Assembly: GCF_025403485.1 (NCBI RefSeq)
Contig: NZ_CP099966.1
Location: 3,819,001-3,883,000, forward strand
Reading direction: 5' to 3'
Source: Chryseobacterium paludis
GTDB taxonomy: Bacteria; Bacteroidota; Bacteroidia; Flavobacteriales; Weeksellaceae
DNA: 64,000 bases
The notes under the pieces are model-generated. The model did no database searches, was not told the DNA's origin, and was given only the letters and a program-made list of their open reading frames with translations. Within the stretch, counting starts at the first letter, position 1. The number at the start of each line of letters is the position of its first letter. Made by a program: the position numbers and the translations under genes. Below, in pieces: positions 47,701 through 55,660 of the stretch.

Positions 47701-48463
47701 AACTAACCCACAACAGGCCTTTCATATTGATGGGCAAAAAGACAACCCGGCAACAGGAGCACCTACTGCAGCTCAGCAGGCTAACGATGTTGTTATAACC
47801 AGTGATGGAAGGATTGGAGCAGGTGTAACCACGCCTACTGAGAAACTGGACATCAATGGTAAAGCCAGGATTAGAAATACCAGTACTTTAACAGGAATCT
47901 TAGCACCTCTGTTTGTAGATGCCAATGGTGTAGTAGGGAAAGCTGATGCTTCTGCTCCGCAGGCACAGATTGCATTTTATACGTCAGAATCAACGATGAG
48001 TGCCGTAGCGGCAAATGTTAACGCTGGCCAGATACAGACTGTTCCTGTAGTTGCTTCTCACGCGGTATTAAATACTTTGGGCACAACGGTTCCTAGCTCA
48101 GGTAATGTAAGAATTACTCAAACAGGAGTGTATTCGCTTTCTGCATCTACAACTTTTAATCTCACTGTTAACAATGATGGTGATGGTTTCATGTATCTTG
48201 CTATGAATATAGATGTCAGTACGGATAATGGAGCCAATTGGACTGCGGTTGCTGGAGGAAGACCTATTTTTACAAGAGTCTCAACCACCACCAATAGAAA
48301 CTATCCATTTATCGCGCCTACAGTTATAAAAAGTTTAAATGCTGGTGATTTAATAAGGCTTACATATTATAGAACGTTGCAGCTGGGTAGTTCATATAGT
48401 GCTGTTGGTTTAGCTTCTAATTATGGGGCAGCATCCTATACCTTGTCAATCTCAAAACTTTAG
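47630..48463 (+). CDS. Secreted protein of unknown function sharing the leader of the tandem paralogues
   Basis: A 277-residue protein with the same signal peptide and VGINTTNPQQAFHIDG start as its neighbours, but a different body. A second head-like motif (TPTEKLDINGKARIRN, about 73-88) is followed by a C-terminal beta-sandwich-like region (GVYSLSASTTFNLTV near 170, GDLIRLTYYRTL near 246) that loosely resembles C1q/TNF-like jelly rolls. Probably a secreted or surface adhesin-like protein; the fold is inference. A terminator follows at 48579. Confidence 0.7.
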   Translation: MKKLLFISSILLGAYLQAQVGINTTNPQQAFHIDGQKDNPATGAPTAAQQANDVVITSDGRIGAGVTTPTEKLDINGKARIRNTSTLTGILAPLFVDANGVVGKADASAPQAQIAFYTSESTMSAVAANVNAGQIQTVPVVASHAVLNTLGTTVPSSGNVRITQTGVYSLSASTTFNLTVNNDGDGFMYLAMNIDVSTDNGANWTAVAGGRPIFTRVSTTTNRNYPFIAPTVIKSLNAGDLIRLTYYRTLQLGSSYSAVGLASNYGAASYTLSISKL

Positions 48464-48578
48464 TAATACGTAGAACAAGGTCTTTTAATAAGGGTGCAAT
48501 ATCGACGATAAAATCTTTGCGCCTTAAAACATTGTTGATTAAAATAAATTGTGCCTTAGCATTTAACGAAAACAGATG

Positions 48579-48610
48579 AAGCTCTACTGACGATCAGTAG
48601 AGCTTTTTTT
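48579..48610 (+). terminator. Rho-independent terminator after the tandem secreted genes
   Basis: AAGCTCTACTGA (48579-48590) pairs perfectly with TCAGTAGAGCTT (48594-48605), loop CGA, followed by T residues. Confidence 0.9.
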
Positions 48611-48666
48611 TAAAAAAAATATCAATGACTTTCATCATAAATTAGGCATAAGATCATTTTGAATAG

Positions 48667-48674
48667 TATATTTG
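48667..48674 (+). promoter_or_regulatory. Putative -7 element before the first C-x3-C protein gene
   Basis: TATATTTG, an exact TAnnTTTG match, lies 14 bases before the TTG start at 48689. The -33 position is unclear. Confidence 0.45.
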
Positions 48675-48688
48675 TGGTATAGAATTAA

Positions 48689-49051
48689 TTGTTGAAGTTT
48701 TTCATCTCCATATTCATTATTTTTACCATTGCAATCCGTCCTGTTTTGCCATTGATCAACTATGCGGTGAACTACGATTATATTGTTAAGAATCTTTGTG
48801 AAAACAGAGCAAAGCCCGAATCTACCTGTAAAGGGAAATGTTATGTTGAGAAAGAATTGGCTAAAACTGAAAAACAATCCGGACCGCAAACGATAAAAAT
48901 CTCTGTATTGGATGTATTCCTTTCCAATGAAATTCTTTATTTTTCCAGAGAAAAAGGATTTGATATCTTACAAAAGACAGCTAATTCAGGCTATCTGAAT
49001 TCTCATACTACAGAATATTTCGCTAAGGTTTTTCATCCCCCTTTATCATAG
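48689..49051 (+). CDS. Small C-x3-C protein with aromatic-x-PP terminus, copy 1
   Basis: A 120-residue protein of no named family that I recognise. Residues 1-25 are a hydrophobic signal or anchor, followed by NYAVNYDYIVKNLCENRAKPEST and then CKGKCYVEKELAK, giving C37, C47 and C51. It ends FHPPLS. The 50839 gene encodes a clear relative with all three cysteines conserved. The start is TTG 48689 (TTG 48692 is an alternative); no ATG lies nearby. It precedes YHS and SCO genes, so a copper or thiol-redox role in the envelope is a reasonable inference. Confidence 0.6.
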   Translation: MLKFFISIFIIFTIAIRPVLPLINYAVNYDYIVKNLCENRAKPESTCKGKCYVEKELAKTEKQSGPQTIKISVLDVFLSNEILYFSREKGFDILQKTANSGYLNSHTTEYFAKVFHPPLS

Positions 49052-49082
49052 TTTCATTAAACTAAACTTTTAGTGCTTTTTT

Positions 49083-49130
49083 AAAAATACCTGATCAGAA
49101 TTGATTTATAACATTTCCAGAGGTATTTTT
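49083..49130 (+). terminator. Possible long-loop terminator
   Basis: AAAAATACCT (49083-49092) pairs perfectly with AGGTATTTTT (49121-49130). The 28-base loop contains the palindrome CTGATCAG. The right arm ends in T residues. The long loop makes the call uncertain. Confidence 0.35.
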
Positions 49131-49187
49131 CAATCTGTCACTACGATTTATTTCATGTATTACCATTATTAATTTCATTTCTATCTG

Positions 49188-49463
49188 ATGAAACATAAAC
49201 TCATTTTGACAGCCCTGCTGTCTATATCACTGCTGTCCTGTGCCCAGGAAGCTCCTAAGGTTAAGCATAGTAAAAGCATGGATACTCCTAAAGAGAATCT
49301 TAAGAATGTAAAAGTTGTGAATGCCGAAGATCCTGTCTGTCATATGAAGACCGCTGATTATTTAAAGTTTACAGCAACCTATAAAAATAAGGTGTATGGT
49401 TTTTGCAGTGCTTCCTGTAAAAACGAGTTCAATAAAAATCCTGAAAAATATGTCCAGAAATAA
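49188..49463 (+). CDS. YHS-domain lipoprotein
   Basis: A 91-residue lipoprotein whose lipobox is LLSC (cysteine near residue 18). The C-terminal half is a YHS domain: DPVCHMKTADYLKFTATYKNKVYGFCSASCKNEFNKNP, with the VCHM and FCSASC cysteines expected to hold a metal such as copper. The SCO gene begins inside its last codons (14-base overlap), so the two are co-translated. This fits a copper-handling role in the periplasm. Confidence 0.82.
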   Translation: MKHKLILTALLSISLLSCAQEAPKVKHSKSMDTPKENLKNVKVVNAEDPVCHMKTADYLKFTATYKNKVYGFCSASCKNEFNKNPEKYVQK

Positions 49464-50133
49464 AACAACAGCCAAAAGTGCGAAAAGCAAGATTGTAATT
49501 CCTATTGCCATCATTGCATTGATCTTCCTGGGTGTAGGTTTTGGAATGAGCTATTTTAAAAAGAATCTTTATACCGTAATGAAGGTTCCTGATTTTGAAC
49601 TTACCGACCAGAATAATAAAAAGATCACCCATAAAGATATGCTCGGAAAAGTATATCTCGTGGAGTTTTTCTTTAGTAAATGTCCAACTATTTGTCCCGT
49701 GATGAATAGCAATATGAAGGCTATTGAAGAACAGATCAACAGTCCTGAATTTGGCATTATTTCTATTAGCATAGATCCGGAGAATGATACTCCGGAAGCT
49801 TTAAAACAACATGCTGATAGACTGGGAGTAAAATCTCCAGACTGGCACTTTTTAACGGGAGACAGAACCTATATTGGAAGTCTTGCCGATAAATTCAATA
49901 TCTATGTAGGGGATAAAGAAGATGAAGGGGAAAGTCTTAACCACAGTGGGATGATTGCTCTTGTCGATCAGGAAGGAAATATCCGATGCCGGTATAACAA
50001 AGACAATATGCCTGTTCTTTACTACTCCGGACTAAACTACAAAGATCCTGAGGGAAAAGAAACGCAGCTTACAGGGAAATACCATCCTGACAGGGAAAAG
50101 CTGATTGAAGATATTAAAAAGTTATTACACTAA
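49450..50133 (+). CDS. SCO1/SenC-family copper chaperone or thiol reductase
   Basis: A 227-residue protein with one N-terminal membrane span (IVIPIAIIALIFLGVGFGM, about 15-33) and a periplasmic thioredoxin-like domain. The CxxxC motif is SKCPTICPV and the third ligand His is in SLNHSGMIALVD. I start it at ATG 49450; a longer frame upstream reads through the YHS gene. SCO proteins insert copper into the CuA site of cytochrome oxidase or act as thiol reductases. It is linked by overlap to the YHS gene and followed by a secreted SOD. Confidence 0.88.
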   Translation: MSRNKTTAKSAKSKIVIPIAIIALIFLGVGFGMSYFKKNLYTVMKVPDFELTDQNNKKITHKDMLGKVYLVEFFFSKCPTICPVMNSNMKAIEEQINSPEFGIISISIDPENDTPEALKQHADRLGVKSPDWHFLTGDRTYIGSLADKFNIYVGDKEDEGESLNHSGMIALVDQEGNIRCRYNKDNMPVLYYSGLNYKDPEGKETQLTGKYHPDREKLIEDIKKLLH

Positions 50134-50160
50134 TAGGTTAAACCATAAATACAAAACATT

Positions 50161-50835
50161 ATGAAGGTTATGAAAATAGCTGCATTAAGTGCAGTTTTCG
50201 CGGCGCAATTTGCTTTTGCTCAGTTTAAGCAAACACCACTATCTTACGCTTACAATGCATTAGAAGGGTCAATTGATGCACAGACAATGGAAATTCATTA
50301 TACAAAACATGCTGCTGGTTATGTGAGTAATCTGAACAAGGCTATTGCCGGAACTCCGCAGGAGAAAGAAACTTTGTTTCAAATTCTTTCTAAGGTTTCG
50401 ACACTGAGTCCTGCTATCAGAAATAATGCCGGCGGACATTTTAACCATGAGCTTTTCTGGACGATGTTAACGCCTGTGAAAAACACCCAGCCATCGGCTA
50501 AATTATTAAAAGCAATTACTGAGACTTTTGGCAGTCTTGATGCTTTTAAAGAGAAAATAGGTAAAGCAGGTGCTGAGCGTTTCGGCTCCGGATGGGCTTG
50601 GCTTTCTGTTGATAAAAATGGGAAACTATTCGTTTCTTCAACGCCTAACCAGGACAATCCTTTAATGGATGTTGTCGAGGAAAAAGGAACTCCTGTTTTA
50701 GGGATTGATGTTTGGGAACATGCTTATTACTTAAAATACCAGAATAAAAGAGCTGATTACCTGGCTGCTATCTGGAACGTGCTGAACTGGAAAGAAGTAA
50801 GTACGAGATATGAAAATGCGATAAGCAAGAAATAA
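50161..50835 (+). CDS. sodA: Secreted Mn-type superoxide dismutase
   Basis: A 224-residue Fe/Mn-family SOD preceded by a signal peptide ([18 protein letters not shown]), so it acts outside the cytoplasm. The metal ligands are His in YTKHAAGYV, His in [11 protein letters not shown], and Asp and His in [15 protein letters not shown] together with PNQDNPLM (Gln near the metal) is the manganese or cambialistic pattern rather than the iron one. ATG 50161 is used; ATG 50170 is possible. It lies between the SCO gene and a second C-x3-C protein, suggesting a periplasmic redox-defence cluster. Confidence 0.9.
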   Translation: MKVMKIAALSAVFAAQFAFAQFKQTPLSYAYNALEGSIDAQTMEIHYTKHAAGYVSNLNKAIAGTPQEKETLFQILSKVSTLSPAIRNNAGGHFNHELFWTMLTPVKNTQPSAKLLKAITETFGSLDAFKEKIGKAGAERFGSGWAWLSVDKNGKLFVSSTPNQDNPLMDVVEEKGTPVLGIDVWEHAYYLKYQNKRADYLAAIWNVLNWKEVSTRYENAISKK

Positions 50836-50838
50836 TTC

Positions 50839-51207
50839 ATGAACTATATTTGCAGCATATTCCTTACTTTTTATATGGTGTTCAGGCCTCTGATCCCCAT
50901 CATGGAATATGCTGTAAATTATGATTATATCGTTGAAACACTCTGTGTCAATAAAGATAAACCAGAACTTAACTGTAATGGTATATGTTATTTAAGCAAA
51001 GAACTTGCTAAAACGAATGATACAGAATCAACGCCTTTATCTAAGGGAAAAACTTCCGGACAAAAGATTCTCGATATTTATATCCTTCCGGAAATTACAG
51101 AAATAAAAAACACAGATCAAATATATCAGATCAATTTCAATTTTATCTATCAAAAGAATTATTCTTTTCTTTTTCTAAAACTAATTTTCCGGCCGCCGGT
51201 TTTTTAA
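50839..51207 (+). CDS. Small C-x3-C protein with aromatic-x-PP terminus, copy 2
   Basis: A 122-residue relative of the 48689 protein. After a hydrophobic N-terminus comes YAVNYDYIVETLCVNKDKPEL and CNGICYLSKELAK (C36, C46, C50), with an FRPPVF ending. The region between the Cys motif and the C-terminus is variable. It starts 3 bases after the SOD stop, so it is probably co-transcribed with YHS-SCO-SOD. No known domain is recognised. The paired Cys motif in two proteins of one cluster argues for a conserved function. Confidence 0.6.
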   Translation: MNYICSIFLTFYMVFRPLIPIMEYAVNYDYIVETLCVNKDKPELNCNGICYLSKELAKTNDTESTPLSKGKTSGQKILDIYILPEITEIKNTDQIYQINFNFIYQKNYSFLFLKLIFRPPVF

Positions 51208-51516
51208 GTTGTCTATATATTTTTAACCACAAATTTTAATCTGAGTTCAGGACAAAAGTAACTAACGTAAGACCGAATGTTTTTCGAAATACAGGAGGTG
51301 ATCCTGCGAACGTAGTTCAGAAGAGAAATGTATCGGGATCTTTTCGTAAGATGTCACTGTTACTCAATCATCCTTAACCCGGGTTAATCATAAGACCTTC
51401 CCTTTAAGATGCTAAAGTATCTGGAGCTGCTGTGGCTTTTGTGGTCAAAAAAATGAATGTTTTTTAACATTCAAATTATATTCTATTTAAATAAATACAA
51501 CTTAAAAAAATCAACA
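51208..51516. other. 309-base gap with one dispersed-repeat copy
   Basis: It contains the 64-base repeat copy at 51275-51338 and a TGTGGCTTTTGTGGTCAAAA tract near 51430-51450 that recurs, degenerate, at 55120-55135. I see no gene. No TAnnTTTG motif was found just before the MbnP gene. Confidence 0.5.
51275..51338 (+). repeat. Dispersed ~64-bp repeat, copy A
   Basis: The core ATCCTGCGAACGTAGTTCAG followed by AAGAGAAATGTATCGG recurs in inverted orientation at 54762-54825, with two mismatches in the 36-base core and one indel outside it. The copies flank the MbnP-MbnH-barrel operon. Confidence 0.8.
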
Positions 51517-52353
51517 ATGAAAATTTATAAATTTTTATCATTATTCTTTATTGCCTTTACCCTATTTGCAGTTTCTTCATGTCAAAGCAATGACGATGAT
51601 GATCATCCACAGGATACAACACCAGGAAATCTTCAGATCAAATTTGAAAACGGTTTTAATAACCTGGGTGGAATTGTTCTCAATCAGACTACACAAACTT
51701 CTTCGAGTGGACAAAAACATCAGTTTTCAACTTTAAAATATGTTGTAAGCAATATCAGTTTAATAGATGAGAACGGAAAAGAATTTAAATACAATGAAAA
51801 TAATCCCGATAAAGGAGCTTTTATCATTGACCAGGCGGATGCAGTGGCTGGAATTGTCTATGTAAATCTTACCGGGGTTCCGAAAAATAACTACAAAAAA
51901 GTGAAATTCGGATTGGGAATTAGTCAGAATGCTTATTTACTTGGAATGGATGGGCAGGCAGAATTCTGGAATAGAGCAAAGGCGAAAGGAATGTCATGGT
52001 CCTGGGCTGCAGGATATGTTTTTGTAAAACTGGAAGGTAAATATGGAAGTAATGCAGCGGATAAAGAATTTATGAATCACACCGGAAATATGGGGAATGT
52101 GACGGCTAATAATACACCGGATTTATACAGGGAAATTACTTTAGATCTTCCTACCACAGCAAGAGTTACCAATAAAATAAGACCGTCTATTCATATTCTT
52201 GCGGATCTTAATCAGTATTTAAGTGGAAATACACCACTTACATTAACTACTGCCAATGACATGATGATGGGATCAAGCCCACATTTGGTAAGCGTAACCA
52301 ATAATCTAACGAAGATGTTTTCTGTAAATCATGTCCACAATGATGAAGATTAG
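51517..52353 (+). CDS. mbnP: MbnP-family copper-binding lipoprotein
   Basis: A 278-residue lipoprotein with lipobox AVSSC (C22). A His/Asp-rich stretch (DDDDHPQD) follows. The MbnP-type domain has FSTLKYVVSNISLIDENG (about 70-87), the Trp-rich MSWSWAAGYVFVKLEG (W161 and W163) and a His-containing C-terminus (VNHVHNDED). In characterised MbnP/MopE/CorA proteins a tryptophan is oxidised to kynurenine by a partner dihaem enzyme, which creates a copper(I) site. W161 or W163 is a candidate, by inference. I use ATG 51517; the upstream frame has no signal peptide. The stop overlaps the MbnH start. Confidence 0.82.
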   Translation: MKIYKFLSLFFIAFTLFAVSSCQSNDDDDHPQDTTPGNLQIKFENGFNNLGGIVLNQTTQTSSSGQKHQFSTLKYVVSNISLIDENGKEFKYNENNPDKGAFIIDQADAVAGIVYVNLTGVPKNNYKKVKFGLGISQNAYLLGMDGQAEFWNRAKAKGMSWSWAAGYVFVKLEGKYGSNAADKEFMNHTGNMGNVTANNTPDLYREITLDLPTTARVTNKIRPSIHILADLNQYLSGNTPLTLTTANDMMMGSSPHLVSVTNNLTKMFSVNHVHNDED

Positions 52354-53392
52354 GGGTTTATTAAAAGTGGTGTTAATAGGTATTGGCTTTTTTAATATCG
52401 TATCATGTTCAGATGAGGTGATTGAGCCTTTAGAAAAAGATGAAGCTTATGCTCTTCAGTTTCCTGCTTATTTTCCTGAAATGAGTTTCGATCAGGCTGG
52501 AAATCCTGTTACCAGAAATGGAGTGGAGCTGGGACGGAAATTATTCTATGAAGGGAGGCTTTCACGTAATAATACGATTTCATGTGGTTTTTGCCATATT
52601 CAGGAAAATGCTTTTACCCACCACGGGCATAATGTAAGCCATGGAGTGGATGACAGGATAGGAATACGAAATGCGCCGCCTATTCAAAATATGGCATTTT
52701 TAAAAAGATACATGTGGGACGGAGTGATCCATAACCTTAATGAGCAGCCAATTATTCCAATTACGGATGCTAATGAGATGGATAGCTCTATGCCGGAAGT
52801 AATTTCTAAATTAAATTTAGATGACAAGTACAAAAAGCTCTTTAAAGCAGCTTATGGTGATGAAAATATTACCGGGGAAAGGATTTTGAAAGCTTTATCT
52901 CAGTTTATGGTCACCATGATTTCTGCAGATTCAAAGTATGATCGCTATAAACAGGGAAAAGAAACGCTGACATCTGCTGAATCACAAGGAATGGCTTTAT
53001 TTCAGCAGAAATGTGCTTCCTGTCACAGCGGAGAACTGTTTACAGATGAAAGTTTCCGGAATACCGGAATGTACTATAATACTCAGTTTAAAGATGCCGG
53101 CCGCTACCGCGTGACTTTAGATCAAATGGACTGGATGAAATTTCGGGTGCCTGGTCTGAGGAATGTAGAATATACAGCGCCGTATATGCATGATGGGCGG
53201 TTCTATACGTTGGATGCCGTTCTCAATTTTTATTCGGAAAATGTAGAGGATAATCCTAATCTTGATCCGCAGTTAAAACAAAACGGGCATATTGGAATTG
53301 CGATAAACAGTACAGAAAAACAATCCATCATTGCTTTCCTGAAAACATTATCTGACAAGAATTTTATAACCAACCCAAAATTTTCGGAATAA
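52331..53392 (+). CDS. mbnH: MbnH/MauG-type dihaem cytochrome c peroxidase-like lipoprotein
   Basis: A 353-residue dihaem protein with lipobox FNIVSC (C26) and two c-haem sites, CGFCH (85-89) and CASCH (228-232). ENAFTHHGHNVSHG, RNAPPIQNM and RNVEYTAPYMHDGRFYTLDAVLNFY are CCP/MauG family motifs. It overlaps the MbnP gene by 23 bases, the arrangement seen for the MbnPH partners, where the dihaem enzyme modifies its copper-binding neighbour. It would act at the outer membrane or periplasm. ATG 52340 and 52343 are also possible starts. Confidence 0.88.
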   Translation: MSTMMKIRGLLKVVLIGIGFFNIVSCSDEVIEPLEKDEAYALQFPAYFPEMSFDQAGNPVTRNGVELGRKLFYEGRLSRNNTISCGFCHIQENAFTHHGHNVSHGVDDRIGIRNAPPIQNMAFLKRYMWDGVIHNLNEQPIIPITDANEMDSSMPEVISKLNLDDKYKKLFKAAYGDENITGERILKALSQFMVTMISADSKYDRYKQGKETLTSAESQGMALFQQKCASCHSGELFTDESFRNTGMYYNTQFKDAGRYRVTLDQMDWMKFRVPGLRNVEYTAPYMHDGRFYTLDAVLNFYSENVEDNPNLDPQLKQNGHIGIAINSTEKQSIIAFLKTLSDKNFITNPKFSE

Positions 53393-53405
53393 ATTTTAAT
53401 TCAAC

Positions 53406-54359
53406 ATGAAAAACATAATTATAACACTATTTAGTCTGTTGATGTTTCCAATAGCTCAGGCTAAGCCAGTTAAAGACAGCCTTTATATTCCCGAAAATAG
53501 TTTTAGTTCAATGGTATTTTTGGATGATGATTGTGATGCCTGTGGTTGTGCTGCCGGTAATGGTTCATCAGGCTTTGAGTCTTTACTGAATCCACAGTTT
53601 ATCGGGATAAAATATTTTGCTCAGCATTATAAAGCAAAAGAGAACCTTTTTGTAAAAGATCTGACGCAGGATCAGTATTTCAATACCATTCAGTTGTGGG
53701 GAAAAGTTCCCATTACAAAGAAATTAAGTGTTTATGGAAGTCTTCCTTTTCAATTCCATGAAAAAAAGACCATGCAGGGTGATATTAAAATCAATGGACT
53801 CGGTGATCTTAATCTTATGGGGATCTATCAGCTGATCAGTTCTAAAGATTCCTCACACCAGTTAAACGGTGGATTGGGAGTAAAAGTTCCGCTGGGGAAA
53901 TTTGATGAAAAGGGTATTACGGGAGTTAATCCAAGTTTTCAGCTGGGAACAGGAAGCTGGGATTATCAGATGGTTCTGAATTATAAATATCAAAAAAATA
54001 AAGTAGCCCTGATTGTTAATACAGATTATACCGTTAAAACTGAAAACAGGAAATATTATCAGTTTGGTAACCAGTGGAATTATGCAGCAACAGGATTCTA
54101 TCAGATCCATGCGGATAAAAAGGTGATCTTTTCAGGGAAAGTTGGGCTGCAGGGTGAAGTTTATGACCGGAATAAGCAGTTTGATGAAGCCTTACCGGAT
54201 ACTGCCGGAAGTGCATTATACGGAAAACTGGGTTTCGAACTTTCCTATAGCAAGTGGAGTCTGGGAAGTGAGGTGATGCTTCCCGCTTATACGAATCTTG
54301 CCGGTGGAAATATTGAAGCCAAATCGAGATTCAGTGTCTTTATCAACTTTGGAATTTGA
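53406..54359 (+). CDS. Outer-membrane beta-barrel protein of the MbnPH operon
   Basis: A 317-residue protein with signal peptide ending AQAKP. The mature N-terminus carries DDDCDACGCAAGNGSS (C43, C46, C48), then about 12 amphipathic strands (for example LSVYGSLPFQFHEK, QLNGGLGVKVPLG) and a C-terminal Phe-containing VFINFGI. It looks like a transporter-type barrel (phenol-degradation MetA-like family) and may export or import copper for MbnP. The Cys cluster outside the barrel could be a metal site. It is encoded 13 bases after mbnH. Confidence 0.7.
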   Translation: MKNIIITLFSLLMFPIAQAKPVKDSLYIPENSFSSMVFLDDDCDACGCAAGNGSSGFESLLNPQFIGIKYFAQHYKAKENLFVKDLTQDQYFNTIQLWGKVPITKKLSVYGSLPFQFHEKKTMQGDIKINGLGDLNLMGIYQLISSKDSSHQLNGGLGVKVPLGKFDEKGITGVNPSFQLGTGSWDYQMVLNYKYQKNKVALIVNTDYTVKTENRKYYQFGNQWNYAATGFYQIHADKKVIFSGKVGLQGEVYDRNKQFDEALPDTAGSALYGKLGFELSYSKWSLGSEVMLPAYTNLAGGNIEAKSRFSVFINFGI

Positions 54360-54616
54360 TGATGATATAGATCGTAATGATATTTAAATGATGGTGGCTG
54401 AGGTATTCGAAGCCGCCATTTTTTATAAAATGTCATCCGGGGGATCTTTATAGATTCTTCACTCCGTTCTGAATGACAGGAGTAATATTTAACTTGATAA
54501 GACTGAGATTAAGAGAGCTTAGAGCTAATCAACAACAGTAGTTATTTTTTTACTCCCGCAGATCAAGCGGATTAAAGCAGATTTTTTCACGCAAAGATTT
54601 ATAACGATATTATATA

Positions 54617-54750
54617 ATTTAAGTTAGCAAAGAATGGTTTCGCTATGAAGCTTGTTCCAGGAGAAAAATCAAAGATTTTTTTTGTTCTTTTTACGGAGCA
54701 TTTTAGCACTTAAAATAAATTAAATGTTTAAAAAACTTTTGTGGTTTTAT
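54617..54750 (+). repeat. Degenerate intergenic repeat, copy 1
   Basis: The order GTTAGCAAAGA, TTTCGCTATGAAG, AAAGATTTTTTT, TAGCACTTAAAATAAATTAA and ATGTTTAAAAAACTTTTG matches 55661-55795 at roughly 70 percent by eye. Confidence 0.65.
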
Positions 54751-54761
54751 TACAAGAATGT

Positions 54762-54825
54762 TCTCGATACATTTTTCTTCTGAACTACGTTCGCAGGATT
54801 ACATCCGTATTACGAAAAACACTCC
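54762..54825 (-). repeat. Dispersed ~64-bp repeat, copy B (inverted relative to copy A)
   Basis: The reverse complement of 51275-51338 apart from scattered mismatches and one indel: TCTCGATACATTTTTCTTC, then TGAACTACGTTCGCAGGAT. The TCTCGATAC part recurs in the element near 54980, so the family is larger than two copies. Confidence 0.8.
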
Positions 54826-55134
54826 TTTAGATTAGCAAAGTGATCAACAAGTAAATTTACTATAAAGAGAAAAGTGTTTAAATAAACTATTATACAATCG
54901 AGCTGACGGTAAATCGAATATCTCTCTTTAAATCAACCCGACATATTCTACGTCACTTCGAGTAGATTTTGAAGAAATCGTATCGAGAAGTTTCTACTTT
55001 GAAAACAAATATTTTATTTAAATACGATCGTACTAAGGTCTTTACAGAAATTAAAACTTATGTGTACTTATTATAGAGGATATTAACTTAAAAAACGAAA
55101 GTGTTTAAAAACTTTTGTTCCTTTTGTGGTTAAA

Positions 55135-55163
55135 AAAAAGCATCCTGTTACAGAATGCTTTTT
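55135..55163 (-). terminator. Terminator of the XRE regulator gene (minus strand)
   Basis: AAAAAGCAT...CTG and CAG...ATGCTTTTT pair across a short loop with one mismatch. Read on the minus strand, the hairpin lies 26 bases after the gene stop and ends in a T run. Confidence 0.7.
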
Positions 55164-55188
55164 CAGTATGTCGGTTAACACGGAAGCC

Positions 55189-55581
55189 TTATTGCCCCGG
55201 TTCGTTTTTCTTTTTTAGGCTGATCATTTCTTCTTTTAGCAGGCTGATGTAGTCCTGTAGATTTTTAATGATCTCTATGCTTAGATCATTGGTGAAGTTT
55301 GTAATATTTCCGCCAGAATTATTTCCATTAACGATGGAAGAAGCTGGGCTATCATTGAATACCTGGTTTTCGATAACGATCATCGCTTCATCCTCTTCGT
55401 AGATGTCTTCAAGTGGAACATCCAGAAAGCCGGCTATTTTCTCCCATTCGGCTCTTATGATCTTAACATTGCCGCTTTCCTTTCTGCTGTAGTTGGATAC
55501 ATCTGTTGCAAGCAGATCAGCGATCTCCTGTTGGGTATGGCCTCTTTTCTTTCTTAGGGCACGTAATTTTTCTTTTTGCAT
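55189..55581 (-). CDS. XRE-family helix-turn-helix regulator
   Basis: A 130-residue DNA-binding protein. Residues 4-58 form an XRE/HipB-type HTH: LRALRKKRGHTQQEIADLL, then VSNYSRKESG and WEKIAGFLDVPLEDIYEE. The tail ends in a coiled-coil-like helix (DLSIEIIKNLQDYISLLKEEMISLKKK), which may mediate dimerisation. It stands alone in repeat-rich noncoding DNA, so its targets cannot be guessed. Similar orphan XRE proteins are common in flavobacteria. Confidence 0.8.
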   Translation of the reverse strand: MQKEKLRALRKKRGHTQQEIADLLATDVSNYSRKESGNVKIIRAEWEKIAGFLDVPLEDIYEEDEAMIVIENQVFNDSPASSIVNGNNSGGNITNFTNDLSIEIIKNLQDYISLLKEEMISLKKKNEPGQ

Positions 55582-55660
55582 CTCAGATATTTTTACAAAT
55601 GTGCAAAAAAAAAATTTAACTTATGTAGAAAAAATAGACTTCCTGAGGATCATGTGATCG

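Larger units (their letters stand above)
54360..55188. other. 829-base noncoding region built of degenerate repeats
   Basis: It holds a GTCATCC...GAATGACAG inverted element (about 54429-54479), a repeat copy at 54617-54750 that recurs at 55661-55795, dispersed repeat copy B (54762-54825) and a TATCGAGA-type element (about 54938-54996, GTCACTTCGAGTAGATTTTG). Open frames are short and broken. I see no gene before the XRE terminator. Confidence 0.6.

Noticed and set aside
49396..49449. A longer N-terminus for the SCO protein
   Set aside because: It would run through the YHS coding region in another frame; the ATG at 49450 is followed by basic residues and a membrane span as expected.
51457..51516. 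A longer N-terminus for the MbnP lipoprotein
   Set aside because: The lipoprotein signal begins at ATG 51517 and would be disrupted by the extension.
51275..54825. An insertion sequence bounded by the 64-bp inverted repeats
   Set aside because: No transposase gene lies between or beside them, and no target-site duplication was recognised.
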